Origin: Dankookia rubra
GTDB lineage: Bacteria > Pseudomonadota > Alphaproteobacteria > Acetobacterales > Acetobacteraceae
Assembly (NCBI RefSeq): GCF_004355005.1
Contig: NZ_SMSJ01000007.1
Location: forward strand, 62,001 to 126,000
Length of the DNA: 64,000 bases
Reading direction: 5' to 3'
The notes beneath the pieces are model-generated. The model did no database searches. It was not told the DNA's origin and saw only the letters and a list, made by a program, of their open reading frames with translations. How positions within the stretch are numbered: the stretch's first letter is position 1; each line of letters starts with the position of its first letter. Positions 1 through 8,167 of the stretch are shown here, one piece after another. The translations under genes were made by a program, and so were the position numbers.

Positions 1-2
1 CC

Positions 3-941
3 GGCGCCACGCTCGGTACCTTGGTCGGCGGCGGCGCCGGACTGCTCGCCGGGCTCGGCGCGCTGGCCATCCCGGGGCTTGGCCCGATCGTCGCCGCGGG
101 CTGGCTGGTCGCAGCCGTCACCGGCGCTGGCGTCGGCGCGGCAGCGGGTGGCCTGCTCGGCGCGCTCACCGGCTCCGGCCTTTCCGAGGAGGAGAGCCAT
201 GTCTACGCCGAGGGCGTCCGCCGCGGCGGCAACCTGGTGACCGTGCGCGTCGACGAGAGCCGGTCGGCCGAGGTCGAGTCCATCATGCAGCGGCACAATG
301 CCGCCACCGCGGAGACGCGGGGTGCGGACTATCGCGCCGGCGGCTGGACCGGCTACGACGGGGCGGCCGATCCGAGCAGCGGGCTTGGCACTGCGGCCGG
401 CGTCGGCACCACCACGGCGGCGGCGCAGATGGGTACCCGGACGGGGACGGGCACCCGCACCGACGCATCCCTGGTCGGCGGCGCGCCCGACGGCACTCCG
501 GGCAACCCGCCGGGCACCATGCTCTCGCGCGGCGCCGACGACGTGCTGGGCACCAACATGAGCGGCGCGCGGCCGGAGAATGAGTCGCATACCGCGACGG
601 GCGGCAGTCTCGGCAGCACCACGCGCTCGACCAGCGCGCCGGACGGCACGCCGGGCAACCCGCCGGGGACCAAGCTCTCACGTGCAGCGGACGACGCCCT
701 CGGGACCAACGTGAGCGGGGCGCGGCCGCAGAACGAGACGCGGGGCACCAGCGGCCTCGGCAGCAGCGCTCCGGACGGCACCCCGGGCAACCCCCCAGGC
801 ACCAAGCTCTCGCGCGGGGTGGATGAGGTCGCCGGCACCAATGTCAGCGGCGCACATCCGGAGAACGAGGCGAAGGGCGCGACCGGCAATACCACGCCGG
901 GCACCGCGACGGGCGGCGTGACGGGCAACCCGCGCCGCTGA
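3..941 (+). CDS. General stress protein-like (YflT-type) with repeat tail; 5' end outside window
   Basis: The reading frame is open from the first base, so the true start lies upstream; the TTG at 21 sits inside the glycine/alanine-rich segment and is unlikely to be the start. The visible part has a hydrophobic Gly-rich stretch of about 45 residues, then a short globular segment (VYAEGVRRGGNLVTVRVDE) typical of the heat-induced stress protein YflT/general stress family. The remaining half is low-complexity and contains three copies of a 34-residue unit beginning APDGTPGNPPGT. Function is unknown beyond a link to stress in the family. The tail looks unstructured and may be surface or envelope associated (inference). 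Confidence 0.7.
   Translation, partial: GATLGTLVGGGAGLLAGLGALAIPGLGPIVAAGWLVAAVTGAGVGAAAGGLLGALTGSGLSEEESHVYAEGVRRGGNLVTVRVDESRSAEVESIMQRHNAATAETRGADYRAGGWTGYDGAADPSSGLGTAAGVGTTTAAAQMGTRTGTGTRTDASLVGGAPDGTPGNPPGTMLSRGADDVLGTNMSGARPENESHTATGGSLGSTTRSTSAPDGTPGNPPGTKLSRAADDALGTNVSGARPQNETRGTSGLGSSAPDGTPGNPPGTKLSRGVDEVAGTNVSGAHPENEAKGATGNTTPGTATGGVTGNPRR
483..869 (+). repeat. Three 102-bp in-frame coding repeats
   Basis: Units start at 483, 636 and 768 and are each 102 bp (34 codons). Each encodes APDGTPGNPPGT, then a K/M-LSR-x-x-D segment, then a GTN-x-SGA-x-P-x-NE segment. They are separated by 51 and 30 bp of variable Gly/Ser/Thr-rich sequence. The repeats keep the frame, so copy number could change without disrupting the protein. 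Confidence 0.85.
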
Positions 942-954
942 GACTAGGCCGTGG

Positions 955-1818
955 CTACCGGGCGCGTGCGAGCAATCGCCGCGCCCGTTCCACGACCGGT
1001 TCGTCGATCATGTCGCCCTCGAAGCTGACCGCCCCGAGACCTTGGGCGAGCGCTGCCTCGAAGGCCTCGACCATGCGCCGCGCGCGATCGAGATCCTCCG
1101 GCCGGGTACCGTATTCCTCGTTGACGACCGGCACCTGCGCAGGGTGCACGCAGCTGGCACAGGCGAAGCCGAGCGCGCGCGACCGCTGCAGCATGGCGCG
1201 GTAGCCATCCAGGTCGGAGATGCCGGCCACCGTGCCAACGAAGCCGAGGGGCAGCACGCCGGCCGCCCGCGCCGCCACCACCGCCAGCATTTTCGGGACA
1301 TAAAGCGCATCCGGCGTCGGCTCCATGCCGAGGTCGGTCGCCAAGTCCTCGCCACCTGCGCCGAGCGCGACCAGCCGCTCATCCGCCCGGGCAATTGCCT
1401 CCATCACCGTCAGCGCCGCCGCGGTCTCGACCAGGCCGATGAAGCGGGTGCGGCCGACCCGGACGCCATGGGCGGTTTCGGCTTCCGCGGTGAGCTCCGC
1501 GAGCAGTCGGACATGGTCGGGGCCCATCAGCTTGGTCAGCACCAGGACCTCGGCGCCGGCGCCGACCGCGGCATCGATGTCGGGCAGTGCCATGCGCAGC
1601 GGCCGGTTGATTCGGACGCAGACCTCGGCGCCCGATTGCCGGACCATCGGCACCGCCTTGGCCAGCGCAGCGCGCGCTGCCGGCTTCTCGGACGGGGCGA
1701 CCGCGTCCTCAAGGTCGAGGATGATCGCGTCGGCGCCGCGGGTATGGGCCTTCGCCACGAAGCTTTCGCGGGTGGCCGGAACATAGAGGAGGGACCGCCA
1801 GGTCGGGAGCTTGCGCAT
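955..1818 (-). CDS. HpcH/HpaI aldolase / CitE-like CoA-ester lyase
   Basis: The 287-residue protein is full length for a stand-alone CitE-like lyase of the HpcH/HpaI family, which cleave or form malyl-, citramalyl- or citryl-CoA-type esters in the cytoplasm. The family signatures are visible: the N-terminal RSLLYVPATR, the metal and phosphate site ILDLEDAV, the RINRP strand and the GLVET segment with the acidic metal ligand. It stands alone, without the citrate lyase alpha and gamma subunits, so it is not a classical citrate lyase. It is divergent from the TcuA-like gene with 180 bp between them, which suggests shared control and a role in tricarboxylate or branched dicarboxylate breakdown. 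The exact substrate cannot be read from the sequence. Confidence 0.85.
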   Translation of the reverse strand: MRKLPTWRSLLYVPATRESFVAKAHTRGADAIILDLEDAVAPSEKPAARAALAKAVPMVRQSGAEVCVRINRPLRMALPDIDAAVGAGAEVLVLTKLMGPDHVRLLAELTAEAETAHGVRVGRTRFIGLVETAAALTVMEAIARADERLVALGAGGEDLATDLGMEPTPDALYVPKMLAVVAARAAGVLPLGFVGTVAGISDLDGYRAMLQRSRALGFACASCVHPAQVPVVNEEYGTRPEDLDRARRMVEAFEAALAQGLGAVSFEGDMIDEPVVERARRLLARAR

Positions 1819-1998
1819 CGGACGAGGCTAGCGCGGCCGGGCAGCGCCGCGAAGCGGCAGGGCAGGTGGCAATTGCCCAATCTTTCAAGAGCCTGAGGAT
1901 CGAATACCCGCGCCTTGCCGACCGAGGGGCGGTCTGGACTTGGCCGGCGGGCGCTGTAGACATGCCTGTCGAGAGAGGCGCCAAGAGGGATCAACGGC

Positions 1999-3519
1999 AT
2001 GGCCACCGAGGAATTCGACGTCATCGTTGTCGGCGGCGGCAATGCCGCCTTCTGCGCCGCGCTCTCGGCCCAGGAGCAGGGCGCCCGGGTGGTCGTGCTG
2101 GAACGCGCGCCGGAGGAGGAATGCGGCGGCAATACCCGCTTTACCGCGGGCAATATCCGCTTTGCCTATCGCGGCGTGGACGACCTGAAGGAGATCATGC
2201 CGGACCTCACGGAGGCCGAGATCGCCATCACTGATTTCGGCACCTATACCGAAGACCAGTTCTTCGACGACATGTTCCGCGTTACCCGCAACCGCACCGA
2301 CCCGGATCTCTGCGAGATCCTGGTTCGCCGCAGCTTCGAGACGATGAAGTGGCTGCGCGGCAAGGGCGTGCGCTTCGTGCCGATCTGGGGCCAACAGGCC
2401 TTCAAGATCGACGGCAGGTTCAAGTTCTGGGGCGGCCTGACCGTCGCCGCCTGGGGCGGCGGCCCCGGCCTGGTGCAGGCGGAAACGGAAGCGGCGAAGA
2501 AGCGCGGCGTCGAGATCCGCTACGCCACGCGGGCGCAGAGGATCCTCTATGACGGATTCAAGGTCGAGGGCGTGCAGGTGAAGTCGCCCGGCCGCATCTA
2601 CGACATCAAGGCGCCGAGCGTCATCCTGGCGGCCGGCGGCTTTCAGGGCGATGCCGAGATGCGCACCCGCTACCTCGGTCCGGGCTGGGAACTGGCCAAG
2701 GTGCGCGGCACCCGCTTCAACACCGGCGACGGCATCAAGATGGCGCTCGACATCGGCGCTTCGCCTTTCGGCAACTACTCCGGCTGCCACGCGGTGCAGT
2801 GGGATTTCAACGCGCCGGAATACGGCGACCTCGCGGTCGGCGACGCCTTCCAGAAGCACAGCTACCCGTGGTCGGTCCTGATCAACGCGAATGGCCGCCG
2901 CTTCTTGGATGAGGGTGCCGACTTCCGCAACTACACCTATGCCAAGTACGGCCGCGTGGTGCTGGAGCAGCCCGGCAACTTCGCCTGGCAGGTCTTCGAC
3001 CAGAAGGTCGCCAAGCAGCTGCGCGACGAGTACCGCATCAAGCAGGTGACCAAGGTGCGGGCCGACACGCTGGAGGAGCTGGCGGGCAAGCTGGAAGGCG
3101 TCGACGGCAAGGCCTTCCTGGAAGAGATCCGCGCCTACAACGCCGCGGTGAAGCAGGACGTGCCGTTCAACCCGAACATCAAGGACGGCCGCTGCACCGA
3201 AGGCCTGGCGGTGAACAAGTCCAACTGGGCCAACACCATCGATGAAGGCCCCTTCGAGGCCTACCAGGTCGGCTGCGGCATCACCTTCACCTTCGGTGGC
3301 CTGCGGATCGACACCGAGGCGCGGGTGCTGGATGCCGACCAGCAGCCGATCACCGGCCTTTATGCGGCCGGCGAGCTGGTTGGCGGCGTCTTCTACTTCA
3401 ACTATCCCGGCGGGTCTGGTCTCATCAACGGCTCGGTTTTCGGCAAGCTGGCCGGCGCCACTGCGGTGGCCGACCAAAAGGCCAATGCCGGCGGCCTGGC
3501 GGCGCCCGTCCCGGCCTGA
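1999..3519 (+). CDS. tcuA: FAD-dependent tricarballylate dehydrogenase-like flavoprotein (TcuA family)
   Basis: This 506-residue flavoprotein belongs to the fumarate reductase/succinate dehydrogenase flavoprotein superfamily and most resembles TcuA, which oxidises tricarballylate to cis-aconitate. The dinucleotide-binding motif VVGGGNAAF lies near residue 10, followed by an acidic strand end (VVLERA) and GGNTRFTAG. The C-terminal FAD-binding signature GLYAAGELVGGVFYFNYPGG is complete. A good ribosome site (AAGAGGGA at 1984-1991) precedes the ATG. The usual electron-transfer partner TcuB and transporter TcuC are not adjacent, so the tricarballylate assignment is by family only. The neighbouring CitE-like lyase and Bug receptor support carboxylate catabolism. 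Confidence 0.8.
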   Translation: MATEEFDVIVVGGGNAAFCAALSAQEQGARVVVLERAPEEECGGNTRFTAGNIRFAYRGVDDLKEIMPDLTEAEIAITDFGTYTEDQFFDDMFRVTRNRTDPDLCEILVRRSFETMKWLRGKGVRFVPIWGQQAFKIDGRFKFWGGLTVAAWGGGPGLVQAETEAAKKRGVEIRYATRAQRILYDGFKVEGVQVKSPGRIYDIKAPSVILAAGGFQGDAEMRTRYLGPGWELAKVRGTRFNTGDGIKMALDIGASPFGNYSGCHAVQWDFNAPEYGDLAVGDAFQKHSYPWSVLINANGRRFLDEGADFRNYTYAKYGRVVLEQPGNFAWQVFDQKVAKQLRDEYRIKQVTKVRADTLEELAGKLEGVDGKAFLEEIRAYNAAVKQDVPFNPNIKDGRCTEGLAVNKSNWANTIDEGPFEAYQVGCGITFTFGGLRIDTEARVLDADQQPITGLYAAGELVGGVFYFNYPGGSGLINGSVFGKLAGATAVADQKANAGGLAAPVPA

Positions 3520-3526
3520 AGCTGGC

Positions 3527-3547
3527 GGGCGCGCGCGCTGCGCGCCC
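3527..3547. terminator. GC-rich hairpin between convergent genes
   Basis: GGGCGCGC (3527-3534) pairs with GCGCGCCC (3540-3547) around a short loop, exactly in the 29-bp gap between two convergent genes. There is no clear T-run, so it may act as a bidirectional stop with weak tail or only as a 3'-end stabiliser. Confidence 0.4.
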
Positions 3548-3548
3548 C

Positions 3549-4526
3549 CTATTCGGGCTTGATGTTGGCGGCCTTCACCACCGGGGCCCAGCGGTCGTAT
3601 TCAGCGCGGACGAAGCGCGCGGTCTCGGCCGGGTCCATCCAGATCGGCTCGCTTCCCATGTCGGCCAGTCGCTGCCGCGTCCCCGGCACCTCCATGATCT
3701 CGCGCAGCGCCGGCGCGAGCTTTTCTATCACCACGGCCGGGGTCCCCTTCGGCGCGAAGAGCCCGGTCCAGGACCGCACGGCGTAGTCCGGCACGCCCTG
3801 TTCCTGCACAGTCGGAATCTCCGGCCGGCTGCGGACGCGCTCCGCCGAGCCGACGGCGATGATCCGCACCTGCCCGGCCGAGGCGGGGCCGAAGACGGTC
3901 GGCAGGTTCAGCACCACCATCGGCACGGTGTCCGAGATCAGGTCGGCGATCGCCTGGCCGCCGCCGCGATAGGGCACGTGAGTCAGCTCGATTCCGGTCC
4001 GCATCCGCAGCAGCTCACCCGCCAAGTGGTTGGAGGAGCCGACGCCGGAGGAGCCGAAGCTGATGCCGCCCTTGGTCCGGCGGGCCTTCCCGATCAGTTC
4101 CTGCAGGGTGGTCACGCCGAAGGCGTTGGAGACGGCGATGACGTTCGGCACGTCGACCAGCATGCAGACTGGCACCAGCGCATCCTGCACGTCGTAGCCG
4201 AGGCTCGGTGCGATCAGTGGGTGGAAGACGTGGTTGGAGGCAGAGGAGACGAGCAGCGTCTGCCCGTCCGGCCTGGCCCGCACCGCCTGTCCCATGCCGA
4301 GGCTGCCGCCGCCGCCCGGCCGGTTCTCCACCACGAAGGGCTGGCCGAAGCGGGCTTCCAGCGCCGGGGCCAGCAGCCGCGCGGCGACGTCGTTCGAGCC
4401 ACCGGGCGCCCAGGGTACGATCAGAGTGACGGGGCGGCTGGGCCAAGCGTCCTGGGCCCCGGCGCCGCGGCCGAGCAGCAGGGCGGGGGAGGCGAGCAGC
4501 GCCGCCCGGCGGCCGAGACGATGCAT
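3549..4526 (-). CDS. Bug/TctC family periplasmic tricarboxylate-type substrate-binding protein (1 of 4)
   Basis: The 325-residue protein has an Arg-rich signal peptide ending near AGAQ, then the Bug family start WPSRPVTLIVPWAPGGSND. The conserved ENRPGGGGSLG loop and the FGSSGVGSSNHL region of the ligand pocket are present. Bug proteins bind organic acids or related ligands in the periplasm and normally deliver them to TctA/TctB membrane subunits. No tctAB genes are in the window, as is common for the many orphan members in Acetobacteraceae and Burkholderiales. It faces the TcuA-like gene convergently, so the ligand may be a carboxylate used by that pathway (inference). Confidence 0.9.
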   Translation of the reverse strand: MHRLGRRAALLASPALLLGRGAGAQDAWPSRPVTLIVPWAPGGSNDVAARLLAPALEARFGQPFVVENRPGGGGSLGMGQAVRARPDGQTLLVSSASNHVFHPLIAPSLGYDVQDALVPVCMLVDVPNVIAVSNAFGVTTLQELIGKARRTKGGISFGSSGVGSSNHLAGELLRMRTGIELTHVPYRGGGQAIADLISDTVPMVVLNLPTVFGPASAGQVRIIAVGSAERVRSRPEIPTVQEQGVPDYAVRSWTGLFAPKGTPAVVIEKLAPALREIMEVPGTRQRLADMGSEPIWMDPAETARFVRAEYDRWAPVVKAANIKPE

Positions 4527-4603
4527 TCGATCTTCCTCCCGTTTTCCGGTCCGGCTTGCGCTATAGAGCCGGGCAGCACGGTGTTGAAAGGGTGGCGGCG
4601 GAG

Positions 4604-5365
4604 ATGCGCGGCTGGGCAGCTGGAATGATGGTCGGCGCCCTGGCGCTCAGCAGTTGCGGGTCACGCTCGACCGGGGTGGTGGAGGGCGCGGACGGCCTGC
4701 TGAACCTGACGGTCAGCGGCCCGAGCCTGGCAGCGGCGACCGAACGCGGGCTGCATGACGCCACGGCGCATTGCGCGGGGCAGGGCCGGCAAACCCAGAT
4801 CCTTGGCACGCAGATGGGGCGGGACGACTATCGACTGGCCTTTCGTTGCACCGGCCGAATCCCTGTGCCAGGGGCAGCGCCGGTCGCCACCGTGCCCCCG
4901 GCTGCGCCGCAGATGGTGCTGCTGCGACCGGAAATGGCCCCGGTGCTGAGCGAAGGCATCGACCGCCGCCCCATGGCTCTGCCGCCGCCGCAGGCAACTC
5001 TGTCGCAGCAGTCTCCCGCCGCGTCCGCCATGATCCTGCTGCAGCCGGCGAAGGCGCCGGGGCTGGGCAGCGAGGGCCTCGACCGCCGCGCCGATCCGCA
5101 GGTCAAGGCTGCGCCGGCCGAGCCCAGGCCGGTCCGGCTTCCGCCGATCGCCTCGCCGCTGCCGAGGGTGTCCGCTTTCCCGCCGACGCTGGAACTGCCA
5201 CCTGTCGCGGCCACCGTGCCGCTCTCGACCCCGCCGAGCCGTCTCCTGGCCCTGCCGCCGCCGGCACCGAGCCTGCCTCCTGGCGCGGCGCCGCTCCTCG
5301 CGCCCTTGGCCACCGCCATGACCCCGCCGCCGCTCATCGGACCGGTCGGCCCTGGGCGCGACTAA
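4604..5365 (+). CDS. Proline-rich lipoprotein of unknown function
   Basis: I chose the ATG at 4604 because it gives a short signal peptide (MRGWAAGMMVGALALSSCG) ending in a lipobox LSSC; the frame is open further upstream but the extra residues look non-coding. The 253-residue product has a small N-terminal domain of about 70 residues with two further cysteines (TAHCAGQG, FRCTG), possibly a disulfide. The rest is Pro/Ala-rich. Two related segments, LLRPEMAP..SEGIDRRP and LLQPAKAP..SEGLDRRA, indicate an internal duplication. I do not recognise the family. An envelope location is likely. Confidence 0.65.
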   Translation: MRGWAAGMMVGALALSSCGSRSTGVVEGADGLLNLTVSGPSLAAATERGLHDATAHCAGQGRQTQILGTQMGRDDYRLAFRCTGRIPVPGAAPVATVPPAAPQMVLLRPEMAPVLSEGIDRRPMALPPPQATLSQQSPAASAMILLQPAKAPGLGSEGLDRRADPQVKAAPAEPRPVRLPPIASPLPRVSAFPPTLELPPVAATVPLSTPPSRLLALPPPAPSLPPGAAPLLAPLATAMTPPPLIGPVGPGRD

Positions 5366-5380
5366 CCGCCGGCGCCGGCT

Positions 5381-6217
5381 TCAGCCCTTGAACAGGCTGA
5401 GCAGGGATTGCGGCGCCTGGTTGGCGATGCCGAGTGCCTGGGTGCCAAGCTGCTGGCGGATCTGCAGCGCCTGCAGCCGCGCGCTTTCCTTCGCCATGTC
5501 GGTATCGACCAACGCGCCGAGGCCGCTTTCCTGCGCGTCCAGGATCGACTTGTTGTAGGTGATCTGATTGTCGATGTAGTTCGCGTAGGAGCCGAAATTG
5601 TTGAGCTGGGTAAGGGTATTGGTGATTGCCGCCCCGACCGCGCCGGTCGCCGTCAGCGCCGCCGCCGCATCGCCCGCCGTCCAGGTATCTGCCCCGGACA
5701 CGGCGTTGAAGACCTGCGCCTGCGCCGAGTAGCTGCTGAAGCTGTAATAGGTGCCGCTGCCGCTGGTGATGACCCTCACCGCCGTGGCGCTCGCGTCGTC
5801 CAGGATGTTGAGTCCGTTGTAGCTGGCGTCCTGGATGAAGGCCTGGACGTTGTTGGTCAGTTGCTTCGCCTGCGACTGGTACTGGGTGCGCTGCTCGGCG
5901 GTGATGGTGCCGTCGGCGAGCTTGACGGTGATCTCCTTCAGCTTCTGCAGGGTGGTGGAGACGTTCTGCAACGCCGAATTGGTGACCTCCAGCAGGCCCT
6001 TCACGCCGCCGAGCTGCTGGTTGGCGGAGTTGGTCGCCGCCATGTCGCCGCGGATGCGTTCCGCGACCGCATAGGCAGCGCCGTCGTCCCGGGCATCCGC
6101 GACGCGGTAGCCGGTGGAGATCCGCTTCTGGGTTGCCGAAAGCTCGTCCGCGGTACGGTTGAGGGACTGCAGCGCGACCATCGCGCCGACGTTGGTGTTC
6201 ACGGAATTCAACGGCAT
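5381..6217 (-). CDS. Flagellin
   Basis: The 278-residue protein has the conserved N-terminal D0/D1 helices (SVNTNVGAMVALQSLNRT, KRISTGYRVADARDDGAA) and the matching C-terminal helix (MAKESARLQALQIRQQLG, ending LLSLFKG). Only a short variable middle of roughly 100 residues lies between them, making this a small flagellin typical of alphaproteobacteria. It is the filament subunit, exported by the flagellar type III system. No other flagellar gene is in the window, so it is an isolated structural gene. It is divergent from the rhamnose operon, and the palindromes in the shared upstream region may control it. Flagellin glycosylation with rhamnose-derived sugar is conceivable but not shown. Confidence 0.93.
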   Translation of the reverse strand: MPLNSVNTNVGAMVALQSLNRTADELSATQKRISTGYRVADARDDGAAYAVAERIRGDMAATNSANQQLGGVKGLLEVTNSALQNVSTTLQKLKEITVKLADGTITAEQRTQYQSQAKQLTNNVQAFIQDASYNGLNILDDASATAVRVITSGSGTYYSFSSYSAQAQVFNAVSGADTWTAGDAAAALTATGAVGAAITNTLTQLNNFGSYANYIDNQITYNKSILDAQESGLGALVDTDMAKESARLQALQIRQQLGTQALGIANQAPQSLLSLFKG

Positions 6218-6336
6218 GGAGATTTTCCCCGTGGCGACGGCCCGATCCTGGGCCAGAAGCTGTAGGATCGCGCGGTGGGGTTAAGACGCAGTTAAGCAAA
6301 ACCCCTCATTTCCAAAGCTGTAGCGCGCTCGTACCG

Positions 6337-6373
6337 TTGAACTCCCTTGAAGTTGACTTCACTCAGGGTTCAA
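6337..6373. promoter_or_regulatory. Nested dyad (candidate operator) between flagellin and rfb operon
   Basis: A perfect 14-bp palindrome TGAAGTTGACTTCA (6348-6361) is nested inside TTGAAC (6337-6342) and GTTCAA (6368-6373), which are themselves inverted repeats about the same centre. The segment is more AT-rich than its surroundings and lies 120 bp upstream of flagellin and 120 bp upstream of rfbC. It looks like a regulator site or overlapping promoter element. The protein that would bind is unknown. Confidence 0.5.
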
Positions 6374-6386
6374 TTACAGAGCGTGT

Positions 6387-6409
6387 CAGAGGCGGGCAAA
6401 CCGCCTCTG
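6387..6409 (+). promoter_or_regulatory. Strong hairpin in the leader of the rfb operon
   Basis: CAGAGGCGG (6387-6395) and CCGCCTCTG (6401-6409) form a perfect 9-bp stem with the loop GCAAA. It lies about 85 bp before the chosen rfbC start. There is no following T-run, so it is not a classical terminator; a transcript-leader structure or attenuator is possible. Confidence 0.4.
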
Positions 6410-6494
6410 CGGCTCCAGACATCAAGCCTGATTGCGATCGAAACCAGCTGACGGGGGTTGACCGGTGCTCGCGCGACAGACGACTGAGACGGGT

Positions 6495-7094
6495 ATGAGC
6501 GATGGCGACCGACACTTCGGCAAGCTGATATCAGGCAACTTCACCGCGACCCGTCTCGCGGTGCCGGGCCCGGTCCTGATCACGCCGCGGCGCTTCGGCG
6601 ACCATCGCGGCTTCTTCCTGGAAACCTACAGCACGCGCGACTTCGCTGCGCTCGGCATCCCGGACGTCTTCGTGCAGGACAACCATTCGCTGTCGGCGAA
6701 GCCCGGGACGATCCGCGGCATGCATTTCCAGTTGCCGCCGCATGCCCAGGCGAAGCTGGTTCGCGTGTTGCGCGGAGCCATCCTTGACGTGGCGGTCGAT
6801 ATCCGCCGGTCCTCGCCCAGCTTCGGCCGGCACGTCGCGGTCGAGCTGACCGCCGAGAATGCGCGGCAGCTGTTCATCCCGGCCGGCTTCGCGCATGGTT
6901 TCTGCACGCTCGCCCCGGATACCGAGGTCGCCTATAAGGTGACCGATCTCTACGCCCCGGACTGCGATCGCGGCATCGCCTGGGACGATCCCGACTTGGC
7001 GCTGCCCTGGCCATTCGACCCGGCCGCGGTGGAGCTGTCCGACAAGGACCGGCGCGCCCCGCGCCTGCGCGACCTGCCGACCGTCTTCGACTGA
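6495..7094 (+). CDS. rfbC: dTDP-4-dehydrorhamnose 3,5-epimerase
   Basis: This enzyme epimerises dTDP-4-keto-6-deoxy-glucose at C3 and C5, the third step of dTDP-L-rhamnose synthesis. The RmlC cupin is complete: [18 protein letters not shown] holds the catalytic histidine, then [27 protein letters not shown], and [13 protein letters not shown] with the catalytic tyrosine. I prefer the ATG at 6495 (199 residues, preceded by GAGACGGG) over the GTG at 6465, whose ten extra residues are not typical of the family. It is the first gene of the four-gene rfb operon, 11 bp before rfbB. Confidence 0.95.
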   Translation: MSDGDRHFGKLISGNFTATRLAVPGPVLITPRRFGDHRGFFLETYSTRDFAALGIPDVFVQDNHSLSAKPGTIRGMHFQLPPHAQAKLVRVLRGAILDVAVDIRRSSPSFGRHVAVELTAENARQLFIPAGFAHGFCTLAPDTEVAYKVTDLYAPDCDRGIAWDDPDLALPWPFDPAAVELSDKDRRAPRLRDLPTVFD

Positions 7095-7105
7095 GGCCCA
7101 GACCC

Positions 7106-8167
7106 ATGCGTATCCTGGTCACCGGCGGTGCCGGCTTCATCGGCTCGGCCGTCACCCGGCTCCTCGCGCAGCAGCGCGGCGCCACGGTGCTGGTGGTGGA
7201 CAAGCTCACCTATGCCGGCGACCGCCGCTCGATCCGCGACTGCGAGGGGAAGCACGGCTTCCAGTTCCTCGAGGCCGATATCTGCGACCTGCCGCGGATG
7301 CGCGCGGCGATGGCCGAGTTCCGCCCCGACGCGGTAATGCACTTGGCGGCCGAGAGCCATGTCGACCGCTCCATCACCGGCGCGGCCGACTTCATCCAGA
7401 CCAACATCCACGGCACCTTCTGCATGCTGGAGGCGGCGCGGGCCTACCACGCTTCGCTCGACGGCGCGGCGAAGGCGACCTTCCGCTTCCACCACATCTC
7501 GACCGACGAGGTCTTCGGCTCGCTCGGCCCGACCGGCGCGTTCTCGGAGACCACGGCCTACGATCCGCGCTCGCCCTATTCGGCCAGCAAGGCTTCGTCC
7601 GACCACCTGGTGCGCGCCTGGCACGAGACCTACGGGCTGCCGGTGCTGGTCACCAACTGCTCGAATAATTACGGCCCCTACCACTTCCCCGAGAAGCTGA
7701 TCCCGCTGGTCATCCTCAACGCGCTCGAGGGCCGCGACCTGCCCGTCTATGGCGATGGCAGCAACATACGCGACTGGCTGCATGTCGAGGACCACGCACG
7801 CGCCCTGGTGACGGTGGTCGAGCGCGGCCGGGTCGGCGAGACCTACTGCATTGGCGGGCGGGCCGAGCGGCGCAACCTGGCGGTGGTCGAGACCATCTGC
7901 GACGTGCTGGACCAGCGCCGGCCGGCGGTGCGGCCGCGGCGGGAGCTGATCCGCTTCGTCACCGACCGCCCCGGTCACGATCAGCGCTACGCCATCGACT
8001 GCAGCAAGATCGAGCGCGAGCTCGGCTGGCGCCAGCAGGAGAGCTTCGAGAGCGGCATCGCCGGCACCATCGACTGGTACCTGGCGAATGACTGGTGGTG
8101 GCGGCCGCTGCGGGAGGGCAAATACACCGGCGAGCGGCTGGGCCTGCTTCCCGCGAAGGCGGGTTGA
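7106..8167 (+). CDS. rfbB: dTDP-glucose 4,6-dehydratase
   Basis: The 353-residue extended SDR enzyme converts dTDP-glucose to dTDP-4-keto-6-deoxyglucose, using bound NAD+. Visible are the Rossmann motif [10 protein letters not shown] at the N-terminus, [12 protein letters not shown], the [11 protein letters not shown] motif carrying catalytic Thr/Asp/Glu, the [12 protein letters not shown] YxxxK motif and [18 protein letters not shown]. Length and motifs fit RmlB. Its stop overlaps the next start by one base (TGATG), so rfbB and rfbD are translationally coupled. Confidence 0.97.
   Translation: MRILVTGGAGFIGSAVTRLLAQQRGATVLVVDKLTYAGDRRSIRDCEGKHGFQFLEADICDLPRMRAAMAEFRPDAVMHLAAESHVDRSITGAADFIQTNIHGTFCMLEAARAYHASLDGAAKATFRFHHISTDEVFGSLGPTGAFSETTAYDPRSPYSASKASSDHLVRAWHETYGLPVLVTNCSNNYGPYHFPEKLIPLVILNALEGRDLPVYGDGSNIRDWLHVEDHARALVTVVERGRVGETYCIGGRAERRNLAVVETICDVLDQRRPAVRPRRELIRFVTDRPGHDQRYAIDCSKIERELGWRQQESFESGIAGTIDWYLANDWWWRPLREGKYTGERLGLLPAKAG

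Noticed and set aside
1885-3477. A 530-codon open frame on the minus strand through the TcuA-like gene
   Set aside because: It is a high-GC shadow frame rich in Arg, His and Gly with no domain, and the plus-strand gene has complete flavoprotein motifs.
5368-5379. GCCGGCGCCGGC palindrome between the lipoprotein and flagellin
   Set aside because: In such GC-rich DNA this 12-bp palindrome is expected often; with no T-run it gives no clear terminator evidence.
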